DNA of 37,643 nt from Volutella citrinella (GCA_034401135.1 JAWZSP010000026.1:1-37643), one strand, 5' to 3'. Positions 11,565 through 21,050 are shown, counted from the stretch's first letter. Made by a program: numbers and translations. Notes: generated from the letters alone by a model not told the origin.

Positions 11565-12674
11565 ATGAAATATTCAGCAACTATTATTTCTATAATAGAA
11601 ACTATAGCATTAATGTTACCTGCTTTACTAGTAGTAGCATATGTTACAGTAGCCGAAAGAAAAACTATGGCCAGCATGCAAAGAAGATTAGGTCCTAATG
11701 CTGTTGGTTATTATGGTTTATTACAAGCATTTGCTGATGCTTTAAAATTAATATTAAAAGAATTTGTTGCTCCTACACAAGCTAATTTAATATTATTCTT
11801 TTTAGGACCAGTTGTAACTTTAATGTTTGCATTATTAGGGTATGCTGTTATACCCTATGGTCCCGGTTTATCACTAGGAGATATGGAATTAGGTATATTA
11901 TATATGTTAGCAGTTTCATCTTTAGCAACTTATGGTATACTACTTGCAGGATGAAGTGCTAATAGTAAATATGCTTTCTTAGGTTCTTTAAGAAGTACAG
12001 CCCAATTAATAGCTTATGAATTAGTATTAAGTTCAGTATTATTAATTATTATAATGATAACTAATAGTTTAAATTTAAATATTAATGTTCAATTTCAAAA
12101 AATAGTGTGATTAGGTTTACCTCTATTTTGTATATTGATAATATTTTTCATAGGGTCTGTCGCTGAAACTAATAGAGCTCCTTTTGATTTAGCTGAGGCT
12201 GAATCTGAATTAGTTAGTGGATTTATGACAGAACACGCGGCTGTAGTATTCGTATTCTTCTTCTTAGCTGAATACGGAAGTATAGTTTTAATGTGTATAT
12301 TCACTAGTATATTATTTTTAGGAGGTTATTTATTACAATTTGACATTGTATACTGATTTGATTTATTAAATTATGCTTATGCATATATATTTGATATAAA
12401 TTGAATAACATCTGCAGATTACTTTAAATTAAGAGGTATTCTTACTAGTTCAGCCGTAGATGGTTTATTCTATAGTTTAACTTTAGGTGTAAAAAGTTCT
12501 ATAATGGTATTTATATTTATATGAGTTAGAGCATCATTCCCTAGAATACGTTTTGACCAATTAATGTCTTTCTGTTGAACTGTATTATTACCTATTTTAT
12601 TCGCATTTATAATATTAATACCCTGTGTACTATATATATTTGGAATGTCAGTAGTAAATGTTAATATGTTCTAA
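11565..12674 (+). CDS. nad1: NADH dehydrogenase subunit 1
   Basis: This encodes the complex I membrane subunit that forms much of the quinone-access chamber at the junction with the peripheral arm. It is 369 aa. The conserved [16 protein letters not shown] segment is near residue 30-50, and the [19 protein letters not shown] loop near residue 200-220. The C-terminal [15 protein letters not shown] segment is present. Several TGA codons encode Trp (for example 11952, 12354 and 12522). The stop is TAA 12672. There is no intron. Confidence 0.97.
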
Positions 12675-12762
12675 AGTATTTTTATGTACTTAAAGTATAT
12701 AAAAATCAATCTTACATATAAAATCTAAGTAGGGTTTTATTCCTCAGGAGATGATATAAGTT

Positions 12763-12810
12763 AAAATAGAATACAGGCAGACAGATATGTCTGTATTTTT
12801 CTATTTTTTT
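12763..12810 (+). terminator. Long hairpin plus T-run after nad1
   Basis: AAAATAGAATACAG (12763-12776) pairs with CTGTAT and TCTATTTT (12791-12807), leaving a small bulge, with ACAGA/TCTGT pairing possible inside. A T-run follows directly. It looks like a terminator or 3'-end processing signal 89 bp after the nad1 stop. Confidence 0.5.
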
Positions 12811-12812
12811 AC

Positions 12813-12827
12813 GGTGGGTTGGGTGGG
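12813..12827 (+). promoter_or_regulatory. G-quadruplex-capable run
   Basis: GGTGGGTTGGGTGGG has four G-runs (2, 3, 3, 3) with loops of one or two bases, enough for a two-tetrad quadruplex in the + strand or its RNA. It follows immediately after the hairpin and T-run. Confidence 0.5.
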
Positions 12828-12886
12828 TAAAAGATAGCGATGGTATTTTCAATGCCATTGGTCAGGTAGGTTTTAATTTTTATATT

Positions 12887-13084
12887 GGTGTTTTTACATA
12901 AATAGGTAGTTCATGGCATTTTATACCATTATGACGAACAATACGGTATAGAGTAAAAAAGAGGAGTAGGTGGATTCCCTGCCCTTCTTAAAATCATTCA
13001 TAATCTCTTAGGAGATTGAACATAGTAATATAAATATCATATATATTTATTTTGCCAATAATCCCTGATATCAAGAAATATACC
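12887..13084 (+). repeat. Dispersed non-coding repeat, copy A
   Basis: This copy has two modules. Module 1 (12887-12927, 41 nt) is present in inverted orientation at 15193-15233 with 39 of 41 matches. Module 2 (12937-13084) is present in direct orientation at 15243-15392, including GAGGAGTAGGTGGATTCCCT and a small hairpin AATCTC-TTAG-GAGATT. It lies upstream of nad4. Confidence 0.9.
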
Positions 13085-13138
13085 CGAGTAATTATAAATT
13101 ACGGATTTTTTTTTGATTTTAAATTTATTAGTTAAGTT

Positions 13139-13191
13139 TTAAATGTAATTTTCCCCTCTCCATTATTTTTAATGGAGTTAATTACATTTAA
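13139..13191 (+). repeat. C-rich hairpin 1 upstream of nad4
   Basis: TTAAATGTAATT (13139-13150) pairs perfectly with AATTACATTTAA (13180-13191), and within it CCATT (13160-13164) pairs with AATGG (13171-13175). The inner bulge has TTCCCCTCT, a motif echoed downstream. Confidence 0.8.
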
Positions 13192-13218
13192 TTCCCCCCC
13201 CCTCATTATTGCAATACT

Positions 13219-13250
13219 CCATTATTAATCCCCCTCATTATTAATAATGG
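13219..13250 (+). repeat. C-rich hairpin 2 upstream of nad4
   Basis: CCATTATTAAT (13219-13229) pairs with ATTAATAATGG (13240-13250) around a CCCCCTCATT loop. It lies 63 bp before the nad4 start. Confidence 0.8.
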
Positions 13251-13312
13251 AATATCAGCCGTGTGACGCATGTGCATAGGTGAAATCTAATTGAATTAAT
13301 TAAAATAAAAAC

Positions 13313-14770
13313 ATGTTTTTATCTTCTTTAATAACAATTCCTGTAATAGGAACCCTTATTGTAGCCAGTTTAGATTCTTATAAAAAAGATTCTGAAATTT
13401 ACGCTAAAACAATAGCATTGGCGGCTAGTGTGCTAAATTTAGTAGTTTCATTAGTAATGTTTGTATTATTTAATAATAGTACTAACCAATTCCAATATGT
13501 ACAAGAACACTATAATGTACAATTATTTGATCTCTATTTAGGTGTGGATGGTATATCTATATATTTTATACTGTTAACTACTATAATCATGCCTATAGCT
13601 TTATTATCTAATTGAGATTCTATAAAAGAAAATTTAAAATCTTATCTTATAATAATGTTATTATTAGAATCCTTATTATTAGTAGTTTTTATGGCTTTAG
13701 ATATAATGCTGTTCTATATTTTTTTTGAAAGTATATTACCACCATTATTTATTTTAATAGGATTGTTTGGATCAGATAACAAAGTAAGTGCTAGTTATTA
13801 TTTATTCTTATATACATTATGAGGTTCTTTATTCTTATTATTATCAATATTAAGTACATCTTCTATAATGGGTAGTACAGATTTTGATACATTGTTTAAA
13901 CTTAATTTTGAATATACAACTCAAGTATTTTTATTTATAGGTATATTTATAGCATTTGCTGTAAAAACTCCTACTATCTTCTTGAATAATTGATTATTAA
14001 AAGCTCACGTTGAATCTCCTTTAGGAGGAAGTATTGTATTAGCGGCCATAGTTTTAAAATTAAGTCTATATGGAATATTTAGATTAATATTACCAATATT
14101 ACCTAAAGCTTCTTTAGATTATACATTCATAATCTTTACTATAGCAGTTATTACTATAATATATGCAAGTTTCAGTACGTTAAGAACAACTGATGTAAAA
14201 GAACTTATAGCATATAGTTCAGTTTGTCATGCTTCAGTGTATTTAATTGGAGTTTTTAGTAACACTATGCAAGGATTAGAAGGAAGTATAATATTAGGAT
14301 TAGCTCACGGATTTGTGTCTAGTGGTCTATTTATCTGTGCTGGAGGTATTTTATATGATAGAACTGGTACAAGATTAATATACTTCTATAGAGGAGTTAC
14401 TCAATTGATGCCTATATTTGCTATATTGTTCTTTATATTATCTTTAGGTAATTGTGGAGCACCTTTAACTTTAAATTTTATAGGTGAATTCATGTCACTT
14501 TATAGTATAATAGAGAGATTACCTATCTTAGGTGCATTTGCTTGTTCTTCTGTAGTATTCTCTGCAGCATATACTATTTATTTATTTAATAGAATATCTT
14601 TTGGAGGTTCTTTCACAAGATTTATAGAAGAAAGTATTTATGATGTTAATAAAAGAGAGTTTATATTACTATTAGTATTAGTTTTATTTACTATTATCTT
14701 AGGTGTATACCCATCATTAATATTAAATGTATTAGATTATTCTATGAATAGTGTAATATATAGTGTATAA
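13313..14770 (+). CDS. nad4: NADH dehydrogenase subunit 4
   Basis: This encodes an antiporter-like proton-pumping subunit of complex I. It is 485 aa, from ATG 13313 (M-F-L-S-S-L-I-T-I-P-V-I-G-T-L) to TAA 14768. Conserved parts include L-G-V-D-G-I-S-I-Y-F-I-L-L-T (about 13539-13580), F-Y-I-F-F-E-S-I-L-P-P (about 13711-13743) with the functional Glu, K-A-H-V-E-S-P-L-G-G-S (about 13999-14031), and A-Y-S-S-V-C-H-A-S-V-Y-L-I-G (about 14212-14251). TGA is used for Trp. The gene is intact with no intron. Confidence 0.97.
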
Positions 14771-14798
14771 TAATAAAAATATTATACATATTTATATA

Positions 14799-14830
14799 TA
14801 GTCAGGAGCATCTTACGATGCTCCTGGCTA
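14799..14830 (+). terminator. Strong hairpin after nad4
   Basis: TAGTCAGGAGCATC-TTAC-GATGCTCCTGGCTA is a 14-bp stem (one T-G pair) with a 4-nt loop, 28 bp after the nad4 stop and GC-rich compared with its surroundings. It is likely to mark a 3' end or processing site between nad4 and atp8. Confidence 0.6.
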
Positions 14831-14931
14831 GCCTGTATTGGGCTAGGATCGTAGTCGGGTCTTAAAAAATAGACTACTTAACACTACGTTTTAGGCCATA
14901 TGCACGTATATTTTTACTCTAAATATTATAA

Positions 14932-15078
14932 ATGCCACAATTAGTGCCTTTTTATTATATGAATGAAGTAATTTTTGCTTTCGCAGTCATAGTTTTTGTC
15001 TTATACATTTTATCTAAATACATTTTACCTAGAATAGTACGTCTATTCTTATCTCGTATGTTTATTAGTAAAATATAA
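14932..15078 (+). CDS. atp8: ATP synthase subunit 8
   Basis: This encodes the small peripheral-stalk subunit 8 (A6L) of ATP synthase. It is 48 aa with the fungal N-terminal signature M-P-Q-L-V-P-F-Y-Y-M-N-E. A single transmembrane helix (about residues 14-30: F-A-F-A-V-I-V-F-V-L-Y-I-L) and a basic tail with several Arg and Lys follow. It has full family length, with stop TAA 15076. It lies between nad4 and atp6, so it was probably transcribed together with atp6. Confidence 0.95.
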   Translation: MPQLVPFYYMNEVIFAFAVIVFVLYILSKYILPRIVRLFLSRMFISKI

Positions 15079-15483
15079 TACAAATTAGATTGTGGATAGT
15101 AAAGCTATCTTCGTTAAAATCGGATAGATAGCAACAAATTGAATAGATAGAGCTATCGTCTTTTATGATATAAAAGTATTCAAGTTTATAGCGGTATAAA
15201 ATGTCATGAACTACCTATTTATGTAAAAGCACCGTTATAACCAACAATACGATTTTAGGGTAAAAAGGAGGAGTAGGTGGATTCCCTGCCCTTCTTAAAA
15301 TCATACATAATCTCCCAGGAGATTGAACATAGTAATATAAATACTAATAATATTTATTTTGCCAATAATTCCTGATATCAAGAAATATACCCATATTATT
15401 ATAATTAATCTATTATACTCTAAAACCATAGGATGTAATAGAGGAATTACTAAAAATAATATAATTTAATTCATAAAAAAAAT
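15079..15483 (+). other. atp8-atp6 spacer with repeat copy B
   Basis: This 405-bp non-coding region is mostly made up of copy B of the dispersed repeat (15193-15392). The first 110 bases contain AGATAGCAACAAATTG-type AT-rich sequence with no gene that I can support. An insertion here is odd because atp8 and atp6 usually lie close together. Confidence 0.55.
15193..15392 (+). repeat. Dispersed non-coding repeat, copy B
   Basis: Module 1 (15193-15233) is the inverted counterpart of 12887-12927. Module 2 (15243-15392) is a direct copy of 12937-13084. The internal hairpin is conserved as a stem while its loop changes from TTAG to CCAG (AATCTC-CCAG-GAGATT), which suggests that the RNA structure may matter. 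It lies upstream of atp6. Confidence 0.9.
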
Positions 15484-16260
15484 ATGAAAAATAATTTCTT
15501 TACAGAAATTATAAGTCCCTTAGATCAGTTTGAAATAAGAGACGTATTACACTTAGAAATTTTAAGTGGTAATTTCCACTTATCATTAACAAATATAGGA
15601 TTATATTTAACTATAGGTGCTTTAATTATATTAACTTTAAGTATAGTTTCTACTAACTATAACAAATTAGTAAGTAATAATTGATCTATAGCTCAAGAAT
15701 CTTTATATGTTACTATTCATAACATAGTAACAAATCAAATAAATGCTAGAAATGGTCAAATTTATTTCCCATTTATTTATACTTTATTTGTATTTATATT
15801 AATAAATAATTTAATAGGTATGGTTCCTTATAGTTTCGCATCAACAAGTCATTTTGCATTAACATTTGCTCTTAGTTTTACAATAGTATTAGGTGCTACA
15901 ATTTTAGGATTCCAAAAACATGGATTAAAATTCTTTTCTTTATTAGTACCAGCTGGTTGCCCATTAGCTCTTTTACCTTTATTAGTTACTATAGAATTAA
16001 TTTCATACTTAGCTAGAAATGTTTCATTAGGTTTAAGATTAGCCGCTAATATTACAGCCGGTCATATGTTATTAAGTATATTAAGTGGGTTTGTTTATAA
16101 TATAATGAACTCAGGATTTATATTCTTTGTTTTAGGTTTAATACCATTAGTATTTATTATCGCTTTTTCAGGATTAGAATTAGCAATAGCCTTTATTCAA
16201 GCTCAAGTATTTGTAGTTTTAGCCTCTTCATATATAAAAGATGGTTTAGATTTACATTAA
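15484..16260 (+). CDS. atp6: ATP synthase subunit 6
   Basis: This encodes subunit a of the Fo sector, which forms the two proton half-channels next to the c-ring. It is 258 aa, from ATG 15484 (M-K-N-N-F-F-T-E-I-I-S-P-L-D-Q-F-E-I) to TAA 16258. The essential Arg is Arg185 in S-L-G-L-R-L-A-A-N-I-T-A-G-H, and the C-terminal helix has A-F-I-Q-A-Q-V-F-V-V-L. TGA at 15682 is Trp. In yeast the first residues are cleaved from the precursor; the same may apply here. Confidence 0.97.
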
Positions 16261-16819
16261 TTAAATATACAAAAGTTACTATATTCACTGCTATAGTGAT
16301 AAATAGATTCTTGAAGAAAACTTTTATGGTACATAAAGTATATTATACTTTATAAATTAAAAATATTAATAAAATTGTTTGATTAATATAGTAATCATAA
16401 GAGAAAAGCGAAATATCCGCATATAATGGATATATAAGAACCAGAGGAATATATATACTAGTTATATTGTAACATATAATTATAAATATATAGGTAAACG
16501 AAGGAAAGTTATGTAAACAATAGTGCAAATCCCCTTCAACAAGGGAATTAGGTAAAATATATGGTCTTTTATATACAGAAAATAGTATAGAATTATTTAT
16601 ATAATTCACATAAAAAAAGCGGACAATTGCTCAGATTGTAGAAAAGTATTTTTAGTAATTTTCACGGTAAATAGCTTATAGTTTATCTATATATATAATT
16701 TAACATATATGTTTATAGGATAGCTAGTATAAAGGATGCGAAAGAACATCCCCTCAAAAACATCACTGATTAATACTTAGATCAGTTAGTGATATAAATT
16801 ATATTATATCAAAAAGTAT
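16261..16819 (+). other. atp6-rns spacer
   Basis: This is about 560 bp of non-coding, AT-rich sequence. It has small hairpins: CCCTT-CAAC-AAGGG near 16530-16550, GGATG...CATCC near 16733-16753, and ATCACTGA...TTAGTGAT near 16762-16796 just upstream of rns. An 88-codon minus-strand ORF (16343-16609) has no family features and is not accepted. The rns 5' leader may begin inside this region. Confidence 0.5.
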
Positions 16820-18297
16820 AAAAATAGTTGAGTTTGGTGATGGCTCTGATTGAATGCTGTCCAAGTGCTTGACACATGCTAATCGTACGTTTTAATTAAA
16901 AAACTCGTAATTTAATTAAAAAGTGGTGTACAGGTGAGTATAATGATATTCTTTGCCGGCCTTAAAGTGAAGGTAAATCCTTCATAATAAATAAAGGAAA
17001 CATGCTAAATATAGCAACATCTAGTTTCTGCTTTAAGAGGATAATAAATATCTTCGGGATAGGTAGTAGTTAAGGTGATGACTTAACTAGCCTTAAACTC
17101 TCGTAGTCGAATCTGAAAGGTTGATCGACCACATTGGGTCTGAAAAAACCCCAATGCAAGTTAGTACAGCAGTGAGGAATCTTGGTCAATGGCCTAACGG
17201 CTGAACTGGCAACTTGGAGAAGTGGCAAGTTTTATAGTTATAATAAATATGATTATAAAATTATATTAGAATTGAATAAAGCTTTGTTTATATATTGATA
17301 ATGACAGTATATATATCGTGTCTTGACTAATTACGTGCCAGCAGTCGCGGTAATACGTAAGAGACTAGTGTTATTCATCTTAATTAGGTTTAAAGGGTAC
17401 CCAAACGGTCAATATAGCTTCTAGAATGTTAGTACTTGACTAGAGTTTTATGTAAGAAGGCAGTACTTGAGGAGGAGAGATGAAATTTCGTGATACCAAA
17501 GGGACTCTGTAAAGGCGAAGGCAGCCCTTTATGTAAAAACTGACGTTGAAGGACGAAGGCACAGAGAACAAACAGGATTAGATACCCTAATAGTCTTTGC
17601 AGTAAATGATGAATGCCATAGGTCAGATAGTAAATTTGGTCTATAAATGAAAGTGTAAGCATTTCACCTCAAGAGTAATGTGGCAACGCAGGAACTGAAA
17701 TCACTAGACCGTTTCTGACACCAGTAGTGAAGTATGTTGTTTAATTCGATAATCCACGAAAAACCTTACCACAATTTGAATATATTACAGGAGTTGCACG
17801 GCTGTTTCCAGTTAATGTTGTGAAACTGTGGTTTCCATGAAATTAACGTAATCCCTCGCTTTATTTTTTTTTTTACGATAACGCATTTGATCTTGGATAT
17901 TTAGGTCGAGAAAGGGGACAAAGACAAGTCATCATGGCCTTGATATTGTGGGCTATAGACGTGCCACATATTCCTAGACAAAGAGATGCGAAAATGCGAA
18001 TTTGAGCTAACCTCAAAAAATAGGATATAAATTTTAAGGATTGTAGTCTGAAATTCGACTACATGAATAAGTAATTACTAGTAATCGTGAATCACCATGT
18101 CACGGTGAATATACCTTGGATTGGTACTAACCACTCGTCACATGCTGAAAGGAGCATGCGCAATAAGTTTGCTTTTTCAGTAATAAGTAAGAAAAACAAA
18201 TAGATTTTTTCTTTTATTGGAAATCTTCGTATGCGTGGCTCTAATTAGTGTTAAGTCGAAATACGGTTCGTGTAGTGGAAGTTGCACGGGATTAATT
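16820..18297 (+). rRNA. rns: Small subunit ribosomal RNA
   Basis: This is the mitochondrial 15S/16S-like rRNA. Landmarks in order are the 5' domain GTTGAGTTTGGTGATGGCTC (about 16827), the 530-loop GTGCCAGCAGTCGCGGTAA (about 17335), GGATTAGATACCCTAATAGT (about 17576), GTTTAATTCGATAATCCACG (about 17739), GTACTAACCACTCGTCAC near 18123, and the 3' helix with GTGTAGTGGAAGTTGCACGG (about 18271). The ends are approximate: the 5' end is placed near the GAGTTTGGT motif and the 3' end after the last recognisable helix. No intron is seen. The gene is followed by trnY and trnD. Confidence 0.93.
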
Positions 18298-18340
18298 AAT
18301 ATTAACAATTAAATATATAATATAATATTATATTATATAA

Positions 18341-18424
18341 AGGAGGGTTCCTTTATTGGTAAGAAGGGTTGAGCTGTAAACTCAATAGCACAAGCTTTTA
18401 AGAGTTCGAATCTCTTGTCTCCTA
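18341..18424 (+). tRNA. trnY: tRNA-Tyr(GTA)
   Basis: The anticodon loop CTGTAAA is closed by the perfect stem TTGAG/CTCAA. A long variable arm (AGCACAAGCTTTT) marks a type II tRNA. The T-arm is AAGAG-TTCGAAT-CTCTT and the acceptor AGGAGGG/GTCTCCT has one mismatch. The gene is 84 nt and abuts trnD. Confidence 0.92.
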
Positions 18425-18497
18425 GAATTAGTAACTTAATAGGTAAAGGACTTCCCTGTCACGGAAGTAGATGTCGGTTCGATGCTGATCTAATTCG
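18425..18497 (+). tRNA. trnD: tRNA-Asp(GTC)
   Basis: The acceptor GAATTAG/CTAATTC is perfect. The anticodon loop CTGTCAC is closed by CTTCC/GGAAG. The gene is 73 nt and directly follows trnY with no spacer. Confidence 0.94.
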
Positions 18498-18705
18498 TCT
18501 AAATAGACTAGAAGTTCGTCCTATATTTTATAAATATATATATTTATAGCTTAGTCTAAACTGTGTATTGCATATATAGCTAATTAACAAAACACTATGT
18601 CAATAGTGTAGCCCGATATGGGTTAAGCATGCGCATCGCGCTACATACCTACATTATATAATGTTTGCTATTTGTTAGTATAGCTTATTTAATATTATAA
18701 GCTTA
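18498..18705 (+). other. trnD-trnS spacer
   Basis: This is 208 bp without a gene. It has short inverted repeats, CACTAT...ATAGTG near 18593-18607 and GTAGC...GCTAC near 18608-18644, around a GC-rich patch GCATGCGCATCGCG. Confidence 0.5.
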
Positions 18706-18786
18706 GGAAAAGTTTCCATTGGTAGGGTAAGACAATTGCTATTTGTTATGTTTTTACATTTAGGTGTTCAATTCACCTCTTTTCCG
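18706..18786 (+). tRNA. trnS: tRNA-Ser(GCT)
   Basis: The acceptor GGAAAAG/CTTTTCC is perfect. The anticodon loop TTGCTAT is closed by GACAA/TTGTT, giving GCT for AGY codons. A long variable arm is present. The gene is 81 nt. Confidence 0.92.
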
Positions 18787-18874
18787 TTTTAGTTGGGTAT
18801 ATTGCAATTTTATATTTACGTATACTTTGCTATACTTTAAGAGCTTAGGCTTTTTAATTATACTATATATTTTA

Positions 18875-18945
18875 GCTTCTATAGCTCAACGGTAGAGCAT
18901 GATACTGTTAATATTATGATAGATGTTCGATTCATCTTAGAGGCT
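18875..18945 (+). tRNA. trnN: tRNA-Asn(GTT)
   Basis: The acceptor GCTTCTA/TAGAGGC has one T-G pair. The anticodon loop CTGTTAA is closed by TGATA/TATTA. The D-arm is AGCTCAACGGTAGAGC. The gene is 71 nt and precedes cox3. Confidence 0.93.
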
Positions 18946-18992
18946 TTTAATTTGTGTATTAAACTGAAAAATTAGTATATATACATATTTAT

Positions 18993-19802
18993 ATGACAAA
19001 CTTAGTTAGAAGTAACTTTCAAGATCATCCTTTCCATTTAGTTTCACCTTCTCCATGACCATTTTATGCAAGTATAGCTTGTTTTAATGTAACAGTAAAT
19101 GGAGCATTATCTATGCACTCATTTAGTAATAGTTACATAGTGTTCTTTATAGCACTTTTTACATTAGCATGTACATTCTTTTTCTGATTTAGAGATATAA
19201 TAGCAGAAGGTACATTTTTAGGTAATCATACTTTAGCTGTACAAAAAGGATTAAACTTAGGTGTTATTTTATTCATTGTATCAGAAGGTTTATTTTTTGT
19301 AGCTATATTCTGAGCATTCTTTCACAGTGCATTAACACCTACTGTTGAATTAGGAGCTCAATGACCTCCTATGGGTATAGAACCCATAAATCCTTTCGAG
19401 TTACCATTACTTAACACTGTATTATTATTATCTAGTGGTGCGACTGTTACTTACGGACACCATGCTTTAATAAAAGGTGATAGAAAAGGAGCATTATACG
19501 GTACTTTCTTTACAGTAATATTAGCTATGATATTTACTTTCTTCCAAGGAGTTGAATATAGCGTTTCTTCATTCACTATTAGTGACGGTGTATTCGGTAC
19601 ATGTTTCTTCTTTGGTACTGGATTCCACGGAATCCACGTTATTGTAGGTACAATATTCTTAGCTATACCTTTATGAAGAATATACGCATACCATCTTACA
19701 GATCACCACCATGTAGGTTATGAAGCTGGTATATTATACTGACATTTTGTTGATGTAGTATGATTATTCTTATACGTTTCTATGTATTATTGAGGTTCTT
19801 AA
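18993..19802 (+). CDS. cox3: Cytochrome c oxidase subunit 3
   Basis: This encodes the third core subunit of complex IV, which binds lipid and stabilises the catalytic core. It is 269 aa. The start at ATG 18993 gives [17 protein letters not shown], followed by S-P-S-P-W-P-F-Y-A-S. The conserved [12 protein letters not shown] region (about 19320-19353) and the C-terminal [16 protein letters not shown] segment are present. Trp is TGA. The stop is TAA 19800. There is no intron. Confidence 0.97.
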
Positions 19803-19874
19803 TATAGGATCTATCCTCTAGAAGAGTATTATTTTATCAATATTTATTGATAATAGCTATCAAAGATAGCTATA

Positions 19875-19945
19875 GCGGTTATAGGTTAATGGTAGACTCG
19901 TCGATTTCCACTCGATATGTGTCAGTTCAAATCTGACTAACCGTA
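19875..19945 (+). tRNA. trnG: tRNA-Gly(TCC)
   Basis: The acceptor GCGGTTA/TAACCGT has one G-T pair. The anticodon loop TTTCCAC is closed by GTCGA/TCGAT. The T-arm is GTCAG-TTCAAAT-CTGAC. The gene is 71 nt and lies between cox3 and nad6. Confidence 0.93.
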
Positions 19946-20001
19946 TTTCTTAAAATATTCAAAGGAACTACCCTAAAATAGGGAAAAATAAAAAAAAAAG
20001 A

Positions 20002-20664
20002 ATCGAAAAATTATTAACAGTACATGAAATTTTTACGAGTGGTTATACTCCAGGAGCATTAGATATTATTAGTATAATGGCATTATTATGTGGTATAGCT
20101 ATAATAGTAAATAAAAACCCTATTGTATCTATAATATTTTTAATAGGACTATTTGCTAGTATATCTGTTTATTTAATATTATTAGGTTTAACTTTTATAG
20201 GATTATCTTATTTAATCGTATATATAGGAGCGGTATCTATATTATTCCTATTTATTTTAATGTTAATTAATATTAGAACTAGTGAATTACAAAGTAATAA
20301 TCAAAATAGTATATCTTTAGGATTGTTCATTACTATTCTTACGAATTTTACTTTATTTCAAGGGTTACCTTATTACATGGCTATATTAAATAATTATAGT
20401 AATAAATTAAATACAATTTTATATTATTTACCTTGAAACAAATATAGTGATATAATAAATTATATAGGTAAAAATACCAATATAAACAATGTACATGTAA
20501 TGTTCGTTTCAAGTAATAATTGAGATGGTAATATTGCAGAAACAGGACATATTGTAACACTAGGTAATATATTATATACTAGCCATAACATGTGAATTTT
20601 CATGGCTAGTTTTATATTGTTATTGGCTATGGTAGGTGCAATTATTATAACTATAAAAAGATAA
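20002..20664 (+). CDS. nad6: NADH dehydrogenase subunit 6 (non-ATG start)
   Basis: This encodes complex I membrane subunit 6, involved in the E-channel and the active/deactive transition. The conserved N-terminal part E-I-F-T-S-G-Y-T-P-G-A-L-D-I-I-S lies upstream of the first in-frame ATG (20077), so that ATG cannot be the true start. The frame is open back to 19954 without any ATG. I place the start at ATC 20002 (an allowed alternative in code 4), which would align with Met1 of relatives as I remember them. TTA 20011 or 20014 is possible. The core G-L-S-Y-L-I-V-Y-I-G-A-V-S-I-L-F-L-F-I-L-M-L-I is intact. Internal TGAs (20434, 20521, 20593) are Trp and the stop is TAA 20662, giving about 220 aa. 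Confidence 0.88.
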
Positions 20665-20686
20665 CTATATGAAATAAACTGATTTT

Positions 20687-20720
20687 ATTCAATATAATTT
20701 ATATATAACTTATATTGAAT
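20687..20720 (+). terminator. Hairpin after nad6
   Basis: ATTCAATATAA (20687-20697) pairs perfectly with TTATATTGAAT (20710-20720), 22 bp after the nad6 stop. It is a likely 3' processing structure; no T-run follows. Confidence 0.5.
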
Positions 20721-20774
20721 GAGTTCCAACACAAAGCGCAAGACTATTCGAGTCGTCTTTGTGAATTAATTAAA

Positions 20775-20846
20775 GGAAAATTAGCTCAACGGTAGAGCGA
20801 TTGTTTTACACACAATAGGTTGAAGGTTCAAATCCTTCATTTTTCA
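20775..20846 (+). tRNA. trnV: tRNA-Val(TAC)
   Basis: The acceptor GGAAAAT/ATTTTTC has one G-T pair. The anticodon loop TTTACAC is closed by ATTGT/ACAAT. The T-arm is GAAGG-TTCAAAT-CCTTC. The gene is 72 nt. Confidence 0.93.
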
Positions 20847-21050
20847 GGCACGATGTGCAAGGTACGTTACAGATGAGCGACCGTTTTCAATGAAAATATA
20901 ATGCATCCTTTTATAATATATAAAAATAAATACAAAAATGAAAATCAGTTTAATAATAAACATAAAAGTTAAAATATTTAGTCTACACTTAACTATAGAC
21001 ACTAAGTAAATAACTAAATGAAAAATTAGATATATTTAATATATTTAAAA
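20847..21050 (+). other. trnV-trnI spacer
   Basis: This is 204 bp of AT-rich sequence with no gene that I can recognise. Confidence 0.5.

Larger units (their letters stand above)
12675..13312 (+). other. nad1-nad4 spacer rich in structure
   Basis: This 638-bp non-coding region is unusually structured. In order it holds a long hairpin with a T-run (12763-12810), a G-rich quadruplex-capable run (12813-12827), copy A of a dispersed repeat (12887-13084), and two C-rich hairpins (13139-13191 and 13219-13250) around a run of nine C (13194-13202). No tRNA or ORF is seen. Candidate roles are transcription termination or replication initiation, but only by analogy. Confidence 0.6.

Noticed and set aside
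16343..16609. 88-codon minus-strand ORF in the atp6-rns spacer
   Set aside because: It has no family features, is an AT-rich open stretch, and all supported genes lie on the + strand.
17429..17662. 77-codon minus-strand ORF within rns
   Set aside because: It is the antisense of conserved rRNA, so the open frame is incidental.
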